Shown here: in pieces, positions 10,542-19,579 of the stretch
Position numbering within the stretch: the stretch's first letter is position 1
How the letters are laid out: each line of letters opens with the position of its first letter
Source: Jimgerdemannia flammicorona
Lineage: Eukaryota > Mucoromycota > Endogonomycetes > Endogonales > Endogonaceae
Length of the DNA stretch: 23,768 nucleotides
Assembly (NCBI GenBank): GCA_003990745.1
Contig: RBNI01001193.1
Location: forward strand, 1-23,768
Direction of reading: 5' to 3'
The notes under the pieces: model-generated
Database searches by the model: none
What the model was told of the DNA's origin: nothing
What the model saw: the letters and a program-made list of their open reading frames with translations, nothing else
Position numbers and translations under genes: made by a program

Positions 10542-10612
10542 ATCAGATTTGGGGGTCAGGTTTGGGGTCAGGTTTGGGGTCAGATTTCAGATCAGGTTTT
10601 GGGTCAGATTGG
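10542..10612 (+). repeat. G-rich tandem repeat, 12-bp unit
   Basis: About five imperfect units of TTTGGGGTCAGG, degenerating to the right (TTTCAGATCAGG, TTTTGGGTCAGA). It is non-coding and lies at the inner edge of the CpG-free block. Confidence 0.8.
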
Positions 10613-10621
10613 TTTTTGAGT

Positions 10622-10733
10622 TAGGAATGCTGCTGGTTTGACCACTTTCTGGGTCAGGCATATATGGTGCTAGCTTGGCCATTTTCCAGGTTGGGTATGT
10701 TGCCAGCTTGGCTATTTTCCAGGTCAGGTTTCG
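10622..10733 (+). repeat. Tandem repeat, 35-38 bp unit, three copies
   Basis: Three imperfect units share GCYRGYTTGRCYAYTTTCY followed by RGGTYRGG. The first CpG after the AT-rich block lies in the last unit (about 10728). The AGGTCAGG core resembles the preceding 12-bp array, so the two arrays may share an origin. Confidence 0.7.
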
Positions 10734-10739
10734 GGTTCA

Positions 10740-12292
10740 TCTGGTCGCGTTTGTGGAACTCTAGTCCGACTGCGGTATCAATTATGCTGGACTAAGTTGT
10801 GTGACTTGTTCGTATACGCCGACCAGATACTGATGACATAGCGAGATCGGTGATGGTCTAGGCCCGCCATTATCTTACACGCTCAGAAATCAAGGACTGC
10901 ACTGAGCCGTCCTCACAATTTCACACTATTCTCTAGCCTTGTCCACTTCCTCCAATTTCTTCACTTCGATCCATGCATCGAATATATACATATCCTACAT
11001 TCTTCGCAATATTGCGTTTTGGAAAGAGAACTTGCACGTGAAATCCTCGAGCCAACGCCACCTTCTCAAATACGACGTCATCATCCCTTCTTAACCAATG
11101 TGATGTCCAATAATTTCCCTGGTTTGATTGACCTTTTTGGTCTAGATCGCACCAGAGGTACAGCGCAGTGCGTGACAAGATACGCAAAGAAAGGCAAGGC
11201 GGCGAGTGAAGCGAGAACACCGAAGCGAAGCGGAAGTATCCTGGCCTTATCAATTATGCTGTATGGCTACAGAAACGAGATTGATAGACCTGAAAAGATC
11301 TCTAAAATGACCAGCGCAACTCCGGACGTTCGCAGGATGTCGAAAAAAAAAGCACCGCGCTGCCCGAAAAAGGTGTCAACCAATCCCAATCTTTGAGCGA
11401 CGAACGTGGTGATCGTGATGGTGACACCCGTGGTGGTGACGCCGGAAAATGCACTTGACTGCCGTGTTGGTGAGGCAACCGGCTGAGTCGATGCACCTGA
11501 TTATGTTGACCGATGCGAAATGTGTGACGTCGTAGTTCAAGCTCCTGTGCATGACAAGAAAAGGTAACAATTAGCGAATGACGATTATGAATGACGATTA
11601 TCTAATTTCGCAGGAGATTGTAGACGATAACGCTGAATTCGGTTGCTGTGTTATGTTCCGGGTCGCGGGGCCCGCTATTTTCCAGTTGAGTAACGGTGGC
11701 CGACTTCTCCCACTAGAATTGAGAGCTAAATTTCCGGATTTCTGTGACTGGTTCGGGGTTTCTGTTATTTATTCAATCGTATTTAATTTCAGTGCGCGCG
11801 CATGACATCTAAATGCAGAATTCCATTTTCGTGACAGCTAATGCTTGAGGTATGAACGATAATGACGACGAATAACCACAGAACAGCGCTGGACGACGAC
11901 TAGGTGCAGAACGATGAGCGACAACGAAGTACAGAACAATGAACTACGATTGCAGAACGATGAACAGTAGAATGGCAGCTAATCTGAAATACGAAGTCGA
12001 CAAACTGAACGACCATGCAGATGACGAAATTCAATTCCCAACCGGCCCTACAGCGAATATCCATGACTCATTATTTGGCTTGCATGCGGACGATCTCATC
12101 CTGGTCGTCCCATAAACAAATTCTGTTTTACATTTCGGTATACTATTCTAAGAATTTTTTTTCCCAAGCCACCACCCAGGCGATCACAGGGCGATCAATC
12201 ATCCCTGACTCGGCTAGTATGACATTTCGGAAGCTATGTGTGCTTCGGCGAACATAACTGAGAATGACGAGAGAGGGCCGTAAATCGTTAGC
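10740..12292. other. Gene-poor CpG-containing region
   Basis: A 125-codon plus-strand frame (11019-11396) and overlapping minus-strand frames are present, but neither strand gives a recognisable domain or a consistent intron model, and I assign no gene. About 11900-11970 contains a loose repeat of CAGAACRATGARC at 10-30 bp spacing. The region may hold decayed coding sequence. Confidence 0.4.
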
Positions 12293-12650
12293 GACCGCGT
12301 CAGTCTCGCAGTGAGCATTCTTTGTGATGAATGTGGGTACCCATTATCAGATCGCGGCTCAGCCCATGGAGGCATGTTAGCGGGATCGGTAACCGACCGC
12401 GTCAGGCTCGCAGTGAGCATCCTTTGTGGATATTTCATTTTCAGATGCCTCAAGCTTAGGAAATTGATCGTGGCTCAGCCCCTGGAGAATGTTTGCGGAA
12501 TCGGTAACCGACCGCGTCAGCCTCGCAGTGAGCATCCTTTGTGCATGAAAGTGAGGATATATCTATTATCAGATGCCTCAAGCCTAAGAAATCGATCGCG
12601 AGGCATGTTAGCGGAATCGGTAACAGTATCCTTTGTGCATGAAAGTTTCT
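12290..12650 (+). repeat. Minisatellite, 102-116 bp unit, about 3.5 copies
   Basis: The core GACCGCGTCAG followed by CTCGCAGTGAGCAT and CTTTGTG starts at 12293, 12395 and 12510. A fourth unit has lost about 24 bp of the core (GGTAAC joined to AGTATCCTTTGTG at about 12619). Further shared blocks are ATTATCAGATGCCTCAAG, GATCGYGGCTCAGCCC and TGTTAGCGGAATCGGTAAC. The spacings (102, 115, 116) are not all multiples of three, so a protein repeat is unlikely although frames stay open on both strands. Confidence 0.85.
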
Positions 12651-12833
12651 AATATTTCGAGTCACGCTGCAGGGGAGAGAGCTTGTAAAATGGTGGCGGG
12701 CGTGGGAATAGACAAAATGACAAATTTAGACTTTTGATTACGACAAGGTCTTTTCATACAAGTGTTCTGTATATTCTCCTGAAATCTCCGCCAACACGTC
12801 TACTTTGAGCCGCCACAATCCGTCGACTTATAG

Positions 12834-12992
12834 GTGGTTGAAATATTGAACGAAAGCCAATGTTCATTTTGTGAGGGCAAGGAAACGACCCTCTGGCCTC
12901 ATCGTTCGCTTGATGATCAACACCAATTAGTCAAAGCCTTTTGTGACCGAGTACATATGTCACATCATTTTTGTCCAGCGGAACTTCCTTAA
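12834..12992 (+). pseudogene. Possible Cys/His-rich coding fragment
   Basis: An open frame of about 52 codons, without an ATG near its start, reads ...NESQCSFCEGKETTLWPHRS and continues with FCDRV and HHFCP before a TAA at 12990. The CxxC followed by His and Cys residues resembles a small zinc-binding fragment. It is preceded by an in-frame TAG. An AATAAA lies shortly downstream at about 13007. It could be a last exon, a relic or chance; I cannot name a family. Confidence 0.2.
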
Positions 12993-13336
12993 TTATCGCA
13001 TTCCATCAATAAACATGGAACGGAACGGAGGCTTCCCGTTGCTATGTCCTTAAAAATAGCCAGTCATTGATAGTTTGTAGAACGCACGTTCTGATCTTAG
13101 GATTTTCATCGATTAGAAAATTACGTTTCGCTCCTGATTTCCTGTAAAGAGTTTCCGATGTCAAACCGTTATAGCACCGACCAGCGTGACAAGGTTGCCC
13201 GGAATTCATAACGGTACGTGTCTTGAGCATGTGATGTTTTTTGGGCGGAGGCACCTCGGGCGATATTGTTTCTGGTTTAAGATTTCGGATCAACAGGAGG
13301 TGCTCGAATCGTCCCGATCCTACATTGGTTTCGGCG

Positions 13337-13340
<4 letters not shown>

Positions 13341-13407
<67 letters not shown>
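13341..13407 (+). repeat. Long poly(A) tract
   Basis: About 66 A residues with a single G near 13395. No flanking direct repeat could be found by eye, so its origin (retroposon tail or slippage) is open. Its length is likely unreliable in an assembly. Confidence 0.9.
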
Positions 13408-13423
13408 TGGGGAACAACCTGTG

Positions 13424-13499
13424 GTCAAGGAGACAAAAATAGACTTGTCGTCAGGGTTAAGGAGACATGAAATAGACCTGTCGTCAAGGAGACATGTCA
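13424..13499 (+). repeat. Short tandem repeat, about 33-bp unit, 2.5 copies
   Basis: The unit is AAGGAGACANRAAATAGACYTGTCGTCA with a short linker, present at about 13427, 13459 and (partial) 13486. It lies 140-220 bp upstream of the start of the three-exon gene and may belong to its upstream region. Confidence 0.75.
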
Positions 13500-13551
13500 T
13501 TATCACGAACGCCAACAGGGGTTGAATGACGAACTACATAGGATGCTCCTA

Positions 13552-13641
13552 TCGATGACGTGATAAACGGCCCTTGGTAAACGATAAAAAGGCCATGCTC
13601 TGCCCATTTCGTTCCAACATTCCAACATCTCACTAAACAAG
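13552..13641 (+). promoter_or_regulatory. Putative core promoter of the 13642 gene
   Basis: GATGACGTGAT at about 13553 contains a CRE/ATF-like TGACGT. GATAAAAAGG at 13583-13592 is TATA-like and lies about 50 bp before the ATG. A C/A/T-rich leader (CCAACATTCCAACATCTCACTAAACAAG) follows, typical of an expressed fungal 5' untranslated region. Assignment is from motif and position only. Confidence 0.4.
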
Positions 13642-15928
13642 ATGTCAAACAACACCAACACCCCCGCCGACCCCCCCCCCCCACCATTCATCGACCAGAT
13701 CTATGACCAGCTCAAGCAAGTCTTCGGCGGAATCGCGGAAGACCAGCTGTTTGTGATGGAGTTTCCGGGCCGCCCGCTCGCCCAGGGCACGTACCAGTAC
13801 CCCGGCGCGGGGACCGTCGACGGCGAAACACTCAGGCCTACATCGGTTGCGCAAGAGGAATTCTTACTGGCCGACGGCATCATCCCATTGGGCGACATCG
13901 TTGGTGGGCCGACGGGTGAGAAGCTCTCGGAGACGTGGCAGTACATCATCAACAATCTGATTCCCATCCCTGAAAGCAACGGCACGCTGCAGGCCGCGCA
14001 GGACGCGGCGCGCCTGTGGCTTAACGACTTGGTGGATTTCCAAGGTGGGAAGGTGAAACGCATCGACGTTTATCACACGCTCAACCAGGCCTACGACAAT
14101 GCACTGAAGGCGTTTAATGAACTTGTCGAAAGTAAGAAGCCCAAGCCGGGGGCCCCTGCCAGCGACTTCGAAACATTTAACGAGTGGTACGTAAACCAGC
14201 AACCCGCTAAAGACGATATCGAGGACCTGCATAGCCAGCTGCTCGCGCAGGTGGACGTCTCCGGCGTCAAAGCGAGAATCACCATCCTGGATACTAAGGC
14301 CGCAGACGGCATTCTCGAAGATGCCAGGGTGACTCTCCGTGATTCAGAGAAGCTGGCGCTCAGCGGAAGCGGGAAGGTCTACCCTGTTGATTTCACGCCC
14401 CGAGATTGGGTGAGCATGGCAATATTTTGGAGTTACGTATATACATATATGTGTTTTACTGAGCGTTATTAACAATATTTTCAAACTAATATGGCTTCGC
14501 AGGCAAAAGGTCTGAGCACAAACTTCTTACCCGAAGACTTGACTCAAGACCCTGATAGTCTCGAGCAGCAAAAGTTGTCCCTCGAAAGCTCACGCGACAA
14601 CTTGCTGGAAACGAGACGGCTGCTGGTCGATTCACAGACTGGCAACATCACGAAGCTCCAAGCCGACAAGGACGCCGCCGAGACAGCGTACCAGAATGCC
14701 CAGAGCGCCTTGATCTCGCAATACACAGATGCGGTCGCCGATATTGCCAAGATCTACCTCAAGAAAAAGTACCCCAACGACAACATTCCCGATAACGCCA
14801 AAGCCAGCGATGATTTTACGGCCATAAAAAATGATGTCAACAGCGAAGTCACCACCAAGTTGGGAAAACCCCCCCTGAGCGACGATGACATTAACAAGCT
14901 TGTCAAGTTGCAGAAGGCAACTATCTTAGCTCAGCAGAATTTGACGACCACCTCCAAGAACCTGGTACTCCTACAGGAGGCCTTGGCCAATGCCCAGTCA
15001 ACCGATGCGAAACAGTCGTTGGCAGTCCTTGACGGCCAGATCAAATCGCTTACTACGCAGATCAACACCATTGACAACTCCATAAACCGCGTTCTCAACC
15101 ATCCTGTGCGTGTGTTGCCGGATGGAACTTCTCCACCGGTCCAACTCATTCCACCGAGTAGGACATCGGTGAGTTATTTCCAAGATGTCATTATAAAATC
15201 GACTGCCAGCAGCCAGTCCCACAGCTCAAGCTTGATGTCGGGCGCGAGCCATACATCGTGGAGTGTCGATTTGATCTTCGGTTCTGCTAGCGGGAATAGC
15301 GACAGCCAGTACTCCAATTTCAACAATACTGTAAAGGCTAAAAATACAAGTATTAACATCGGATTCAAGGTACGAGTAGTGAGCTACTATTTTCAATGAA
15401 AATGCGGTGTATTCACGAGAAATTAATATTAATCGGATGCACTTTCACAACTATATATCCCAGGCTATGAAAGTTGTCATGGACCGCCCATGGTTCGAAC
15501 CCACCCTGTTCCAACTGACCTCCGGTATGAGCCGTGTCTCCCCCGGCCCACTAATCTCGACCGGTCCGCCCACTCGTCCGGATCCCTTCAACGGGGGGAC
15601 GTGGAACAAAAACCTGAGTGATACGCAGAAGGCGTCGCTCCTTCCGGCCTATACAATCGCTTTCATCGTCGCGAAGGATATCACGATCCACATTCAATGC
15701 GAGGAGAGCGTCGCGAATGAAATGCACAACGTTCTCAGTAAGAGCAACACTATCGGCGGTGGCGTGTTTTGTTTCTCCGCGTCGCATAGTGACGCCTCGT
15801 CCAGCGATACTCAGAGCTTTGGCTCTCAGGCGTCCTCCCAAGGGTTGATCCTACGCATCACCTCTCCCCAGATCATCGGGTGGTACTTGCAGTGCGTGCC
15901 TAAGGATGAGAGTCAGAGACTTCAATAA
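13642..15928 (+). CDS. Three-exon gene, 699-residue coiled-coil protein of unknown function
   Basis: Exons 13642-14409, 14503-15369 and 15464-15928. Introns are 93 and 94 nt, both GT..AG, both phase 0, the first with a CTAAT branch-like site. The joined product is 699 residues. No signal peptide or membrane segment is visible. Residues 1-20 contain a Pro run encoded by a C tract. Residues 60-255 are mixed alpha-helical. Residues 265-450 are rich in Gln, Lys, Glu and Leu with long heptad-like stretches (LEQQKLSLESSRDNLLETRR), so a coiled coil is likely. Residues about 485-530 are very rich in Ser, Asn and His. The C-terminal third begins AMKVVMDRPWFEPTLFQLT and contains a second Ser-rich segment near the end. 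The ATG follows an AACAAG context. Codon use and CpG content are normal and there are no internal stops, so it appears intact. I recall similar WF.P.LF-type uncharacterised proteins in other fungi but cannot name a family or function. A possible poly(A) signal AATAAA lies at about 16086. Confidence 0.85.
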
Positions 15929-15995
15929 GTTGTAGGGCAGTCGGGTATCCAATATGTCATACAGTAGTATTTTGATACCTCTTGATCGACGTAGT

Positions 15996-16232
15996 TTATT
16001 TTCGATTCCTTACTTCATTCGAATTCCGAAAGGGTGCAATGCATAAATATGTCGGGCTATCGCCGCTTTGTTGGGAACCAAGTTGAATAAAAAGACTGAT
16101 ATTCAGTTCATGACTTTCTGTTGACGGCAATTTGTAAAACACGTGCTTTGAATTCACATGTCCCTCGTTCTCTGATCGATAGCCAAGGGCGATCTTTGGA
16201 TTTTCCTCGCTGACATAAAGTTTATTGGACAT
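15996..16232 (-). CDS. Possible exon of unrecognised minus-strand gene
   Basis: The minus frame from ATG at 16232 reads MSNKLYVSEENPKIALGYRS and continues through a stretch ending SPTYLCIAPFRNSNEV, with natural-looking composition. A GTAAGG donor-like site lies just before its stop, and a GCCAG acceptor-like site lies just upstream of its ATG, so it may be an internal exon. Upstream (about 16290-16430) another minus frame in the same register, starting MPTCTEAVSILLSKRHFAAI, may be the preceding exon, but an in-frame TGA near 16274 separates them and I could not build a clean splice. It lies tail-to-tail with the three-exon gene. No family is recognised; it may be a relic. Confidence 0.3.
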   Translation of the reverse strand: MSNKLYVSEENPKIALGYRSENEGHVNSKHVFYKLPSTESHELNISLFIQLGSQQSGDSPTYLCIAPFRNSNEVRNRK

Positions 16233-16432
16233 AAACTGGCATGCACCTATCGCCAGAAGATTTGAAATTTCTCAAACGCACAAGTGGCGTGACGAGGAGC
16301 GGCGACAGAGCTCATCAGGTACCATGTTACAAAGAGTGTCAGCTTGGGCTCCGGCGATATTGGATATCGCAGCAAAATGCCTCTTCGACAATAATATCGA
16401 AACAGCTTCTGTGCAGGTGGGCATTTGAAATT

Positions 16433-16996
16433 CTCTTCATATTTCTTGGAAATTCGGTAAAGCTGAATGGCGCCGCAAAGACCGGTGGCACTGATGTCGA
16501 CGCTATATTTGGTAGGGAGTTGGACAATGTGTGTTTAAAGTCGTGGAATGTCGGACGCGACCAGGGAGGGTGATGGGATATAGTTCGCGTCGGTAGTTGA
16601 ACAATTTGCGGCGTACTTGAATTTTTTCAGTCGTGCATCGATACTCTCCACAAAAGAGGCCTGTTGGATATAAGTAACTATGTACGTGGAGTACGTCAGA
16701 AATTCATCGCGTATGTACAAACAGAAACGTCACATTATCCGAACAATTATATAGTGATTTTCTACACGTCATCAGAAATAAGGCTTAAAAACAAAAAGTT
16801 CATAAGCAAGCATCCGTATGAATATTAATTTAGCTATTATTGTCAGTGCTCTCATCGGGCCAAAATTGAAAGTGTTTTCCCGCGAGGTGGAGGGCTGGCG
16901 CTACCAGTATTTCAACGCTCCGAAAGAGCATATCCATCCATATAATTACAGCTATTATCAACGCCATCGTCGCCATCGCCGCCTTCCACGAAGAAC
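16433..16996. other. No gene recognised
   Basis: Short overlapping frames on both strands, none with a recognisable domain. About 16960-16985 holds a small CGCCATCGTCGCCATCGCCGCC repeat. Confidence 0.4.
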
Positions 16997-17149
16997 ATGT
17001 CTTCCACAGTACCAGAGAAGCCAGCAGTTATCGAGAATCAATATGACACGGTCACGAATTCGCGGTCGATTGCGTCACGCGACACGAGCGGTCACGCTAC
17101 AGTGACGGACACAAATTTTAAAACCAAATGTGGCTGCGATACAGTCTAA
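16997..17149 (+). CDS. Small 50-residue ORF, unrecognised
   Basis: ATG at 16997 opens a frame reading MSSTVPEKPAVIENQYDTVT, then a Ser/Arg/Thr-rich middle and a C-terminus with two Cys (KCGCDTV), ending at TAA 17147-17149. It is hydrophilic with no membrane segment. An overlapping longer frame (16818-17105) in another register is rich in Arg and His and looks like a shadow. It lies 128 bp upstream of the BTB-SPRY pseudogene on the same strand. Evidence is only an open frame with plausible composition, so it may be chance. Confidence 0.2.
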   Translation: MSSTVPEKPAVIENQYDTVTNSRSIASRDTSGHATVTDTNFKTKCGCDTV

Positions 17150-17277
17150 GGGACCAAAAAAAGTTGTTCGAATACGTATGGTTATCCTATGTCACATGTC
17201 CCGTCGCTTGACTTTTGTTTTAACACCGCGCCACGATTCGGAAGTATTTCGTCCGAACAGAACCCACTTTTATAAAC

Positions 17278-18077
17278 ATGGTCGAGCAATCCAATAGCGG
17301 TCTTAGTCTCAGGGACAACATTGCCTCCATCTGGAAGGACTCAACCTACCACGATGTGACCATCGCCTGCGCTGATGGTGCCGAGCTTGGTGCGTGCCGT
17401 GCTGTACTGGCTTCAAGGTTAGTCCGATTTCGATTCTCTTACACAGTTTAGCTGTATTCCTTATTTTTCTGCATGCCTGATTTCATATGGTCTCTTAATT
17501 GGTGTCCAATATTCAAGGCGATGCTGTATGGAAACAGGCGAGAGGGTTCCTGTCTTCTCGTTGCCCTCAACGACATCACTCAACATCGTCCTCGGCTTCA
17601 TTTACACCGAAAAATTGACAACACGGCCCACATTTCCGTCGCAGTAGGGATATACCATGCAGCGAGCTTTCTCCTCCTCCCCAAGCTCATGATGATGGTG
17701 CTGTAACGTGCACACAACCTCGCTGATTTAGTGTCGCCTCATCGCTTCTCAACGAAGCCGCTGCCGCCATCCTCTGGAGCGAAGCTAACAAGGACCTCTA
17801 CGACGTACTTCTCAACCCCTTCCGCGTTCACAGGCTCGTGGTCTACAGGGACCAGTATAATGATACATTTGATCAAACAGGCCAATACAAATATGGCAAA
17901 TATATTGAAAATGGTGATGTAATAACCTTTCATTTAAACCTCAATTATCATACCTGTGCCCTTTTGATCAATGGATTAAATTACAGGACAGCCTGGAGCA
18001 ATCTCTCTGACAAGATGTGCCCTGCTGTGACCTTATATGAACAATGCAAGTATCGGATAAAAAATTATCAAGGCTGA
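17278..18077 (+). pseudogene. BTB-SPRY paralogue, decayed and internally deleted
   Basis: Exon 1 (17278-17417) encodes MVEQSNSGLSLRDNIASIWK and continues DSTYHDVTIACADGAELGACRAVLASR, closely matching residues 1-47 of the intact gene at 19580-21099; the intron position and phase are also the same. The 3' splice site that should precede GTGTCC at 17502 is TG instead of AG. Exon 2 continues CPIFKAMLYGN, then needs at least three or four frameshifts (after LNDIT, before ISVAVG, after the TAA at 17704, before SSLLNEAAAAILW) to follow the homologue. At about 17830-17850 the sequence jumps from the residue 160 equivalent to the residue 410 equivalent, losing the BACK region and most of the SPRY domain, and then runs in frame through GDVITFHLNLNYHTCALLIN to a stop at 18075. 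From about 17850 the DNA is AT-rich and CpG-free, unlike the part before. TATAAA lies just before the ATG. It cannot make a full product. Confidence 0.85.
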
Positions 18078-18499
18078 ATGGTGAGGTGGATGATCTATCT
18101 ATTCTTAGCTTTGCAATATAAATACCATTATTTAATTAGTACTGTTGTATCATCCTAACGTTTTCATGAATTTTTTTTATTTTCGACCCATGTCTTAACT
18201 CTAAGTTATATTCTCCTTAGATAGTACTCTATCATGATTGAATATTAACACAATAAATTTTTCTGTTTTGTCAAAGAATGACATTTGAGCTCTGGCCTCC
18301 GATATCATATTGTACCTTGGACCTAGCATAAAGGACGTTGAACTCCCATCTTGTAATTCTATATAGTTCAAAACATCCTAACCCCATAATTAGCGAGAGG
18401 GCTGAACGTCTACCCAAGATTAGTATCTGGCACTAGAAATCAACTATAAGAAAAAAAGTACAAAAAGATACAAGGCAGGAGCACAAATTCCTAATTTGT
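18078..18499. other. AT-rich spacer
   Basis: No open frame of note and no recognisable RNA gene. AATAAA at about 18252 could serve as a poly(A) signal on the plus strand for the former pseudogene transcript. Confidence 0.4.
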
Positions 18500-18749
18500 T
18501 TAATTAATACCATCGAATTTTATTTCGAACAGCCTGGTCTTAGCCATGCATAAGTGATACCATAGCTCCTCATTCTCCGGTTCGTATTCTGTTTCGCTCA
18601 GGAGTGACATAATTTGACAATGTCTCAAGCGATTATATCAAAGGAATAAAGATTGCTTACCCATCAACCAATGTAATTGGAATGCGCAACGGTGGGCAGA
18701 CCGATATTAAATCAGAGATACTTCCGGCACTGTTGAATATTTTCGCCTT
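18500..18749 (-). CDS. Possible two C-terminal exons of unrecognised gene
   Basis: Minus-strand exon 18661-18749 (after a TTAG acceptor) reads KAKIFNSAGSISDLISVCPP and LRIPITLVD. A GTAAGC donor and TTGAG acceptor bound a 37-nt gap at 18624-18660. The next exon, 18500-18623, restores frame (VDG|HCQIMSLLSETEYEPENEEL), continues WYHLCMAKTRLFEIKFDGIN and ends in TAA. The phase agreement and natural composition argue for coding. Against it, 37 nt is short for a fungal intron and I find no clear upstream exons; 18762-19007 holds only a doubtful frame. No family is recognised and it may be a gene fragment. Confidence 0.3.
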
Positions 18750-19550
18750 CTAACATCAAAATCATGTGGGCTCACATTGTTTCGTGCTTAGTAAATAAGC
18801 GATCGCGATGGCTTGAGAGGCTCGAATGTCGAGAGTATGGTTGTGATGGTTTGAGCGTGTCGGCATGAGCGTTGTCAGAAGATGTCTTTTAGTGTGCGAG
18901 TGAAGGAAAATAAATCGACAAGGACGAAAAACGGCGATAGTAAAATCGAGAATGACGTTGAACTTAGTAGACAAACATACAAACACACATATGTCAATAA
19001 TAATCACAATAAAACGGTGTTGCTTCTATTTCGAGGTCCATTACTACGCAGATTGCTTTCTGAATTTTACTCGGTTGGAAGAAATAGGACAGAAATAAAA
19101 AAAAAATAAAAAAACTAACGGCGTCTTGGAATCGCGTTTTAGCTTGCTTTCAACCAGGCTTCTGTTCCCAGTTCTGAGATAAGCGAGGAGTACGTGAATA
19201 TGTTGATATTTTTGGAGGGAAGGTTATATAAAGTTATACATGAAGATCCGGCCCTTGTGGCCGAGATTTAATTGATAGTAATTGACAATATTAACAATGA
19301 ATATAAAAATTGAAACTTGGACAAGGATTCTTGTTTGTGTAATTATCAAAGAGTTTAGTGCTTCACCTGACAGAACGTCTCTGTTTTCTTTAGGTATTAT
19401 CACCAATGACCAAAATTCGAAAGTTTTAAAGTACTAAATTGAGAGCACAAAAAGAGAACCCTTTTATATTGAAAGATAAGATCATATACATGTATATATA
19501 TCAGTGCAATATACAGATGTCAATCAGTTAATAAAAGAATGAAGAGAGAT
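18750..19550. other. No gene recognised
   Basis: Overlapping short frames on both strands and A-rich runs (19098-19113). No domain, no tRNA and no repeat of note. Confidence 0.4.
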
Positions 19551-19556
19551 TTTATT
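19551..19556 (-). terminator. Poly(A) signal of BTB-SPRY gene
   Basis: AATAAA on the minus strand about 24 nt after the stop codon at 19580, in an AT-rich context suitable for 3' end formation. Confidence 0.5.
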
Positions 19557-19579
19557 CAATAAGTGAAAGAGAGATAAAA

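Larger units (their letters stand above)
1756..10727. other. AT-rich, CpG-free decayed repeat block
   Basis: Between the CpG at about 1755 and the one at about 10728 I find only a single CpG by eye (near 3110). TpA is very frequent, while CpC and CpT are retained. The recognisable retroelement proteins inside carry stops where Gln or Arg codons are expected, so the bias comes from C to T change at CpG and CpA on both strands, as in RIP or methylation decay. The block contains the Ty3 relic, two copies of a tailed repeat and (TA)n microsatellites. Confidence 0.85.

Noticed and set aside
11019..11396. 125-codon plus-strand ORF as a gene
   Set aside because: No recognisable domain, and an overlapping minus-strand frame is equally long; evidence too weak.
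12311..12652. ORF across the minisatellite as a repeat protein
   Set aside because: Unit lengths of 115 and 116 bp change frame from unit to unit, so the frames do not repeat the same peptide.
13186..13470. ORF containing a poly-lysine stretch
   Set aside because: The lysines come only from the poly(A) tract; shadow frame.
15486..15500. TGGTTCGAACCCACC as a tRNA T-loop
   Set aside because: It lies in exon 3 of the three-exon gene and encodes WFEPT; no tRNA structure around it.
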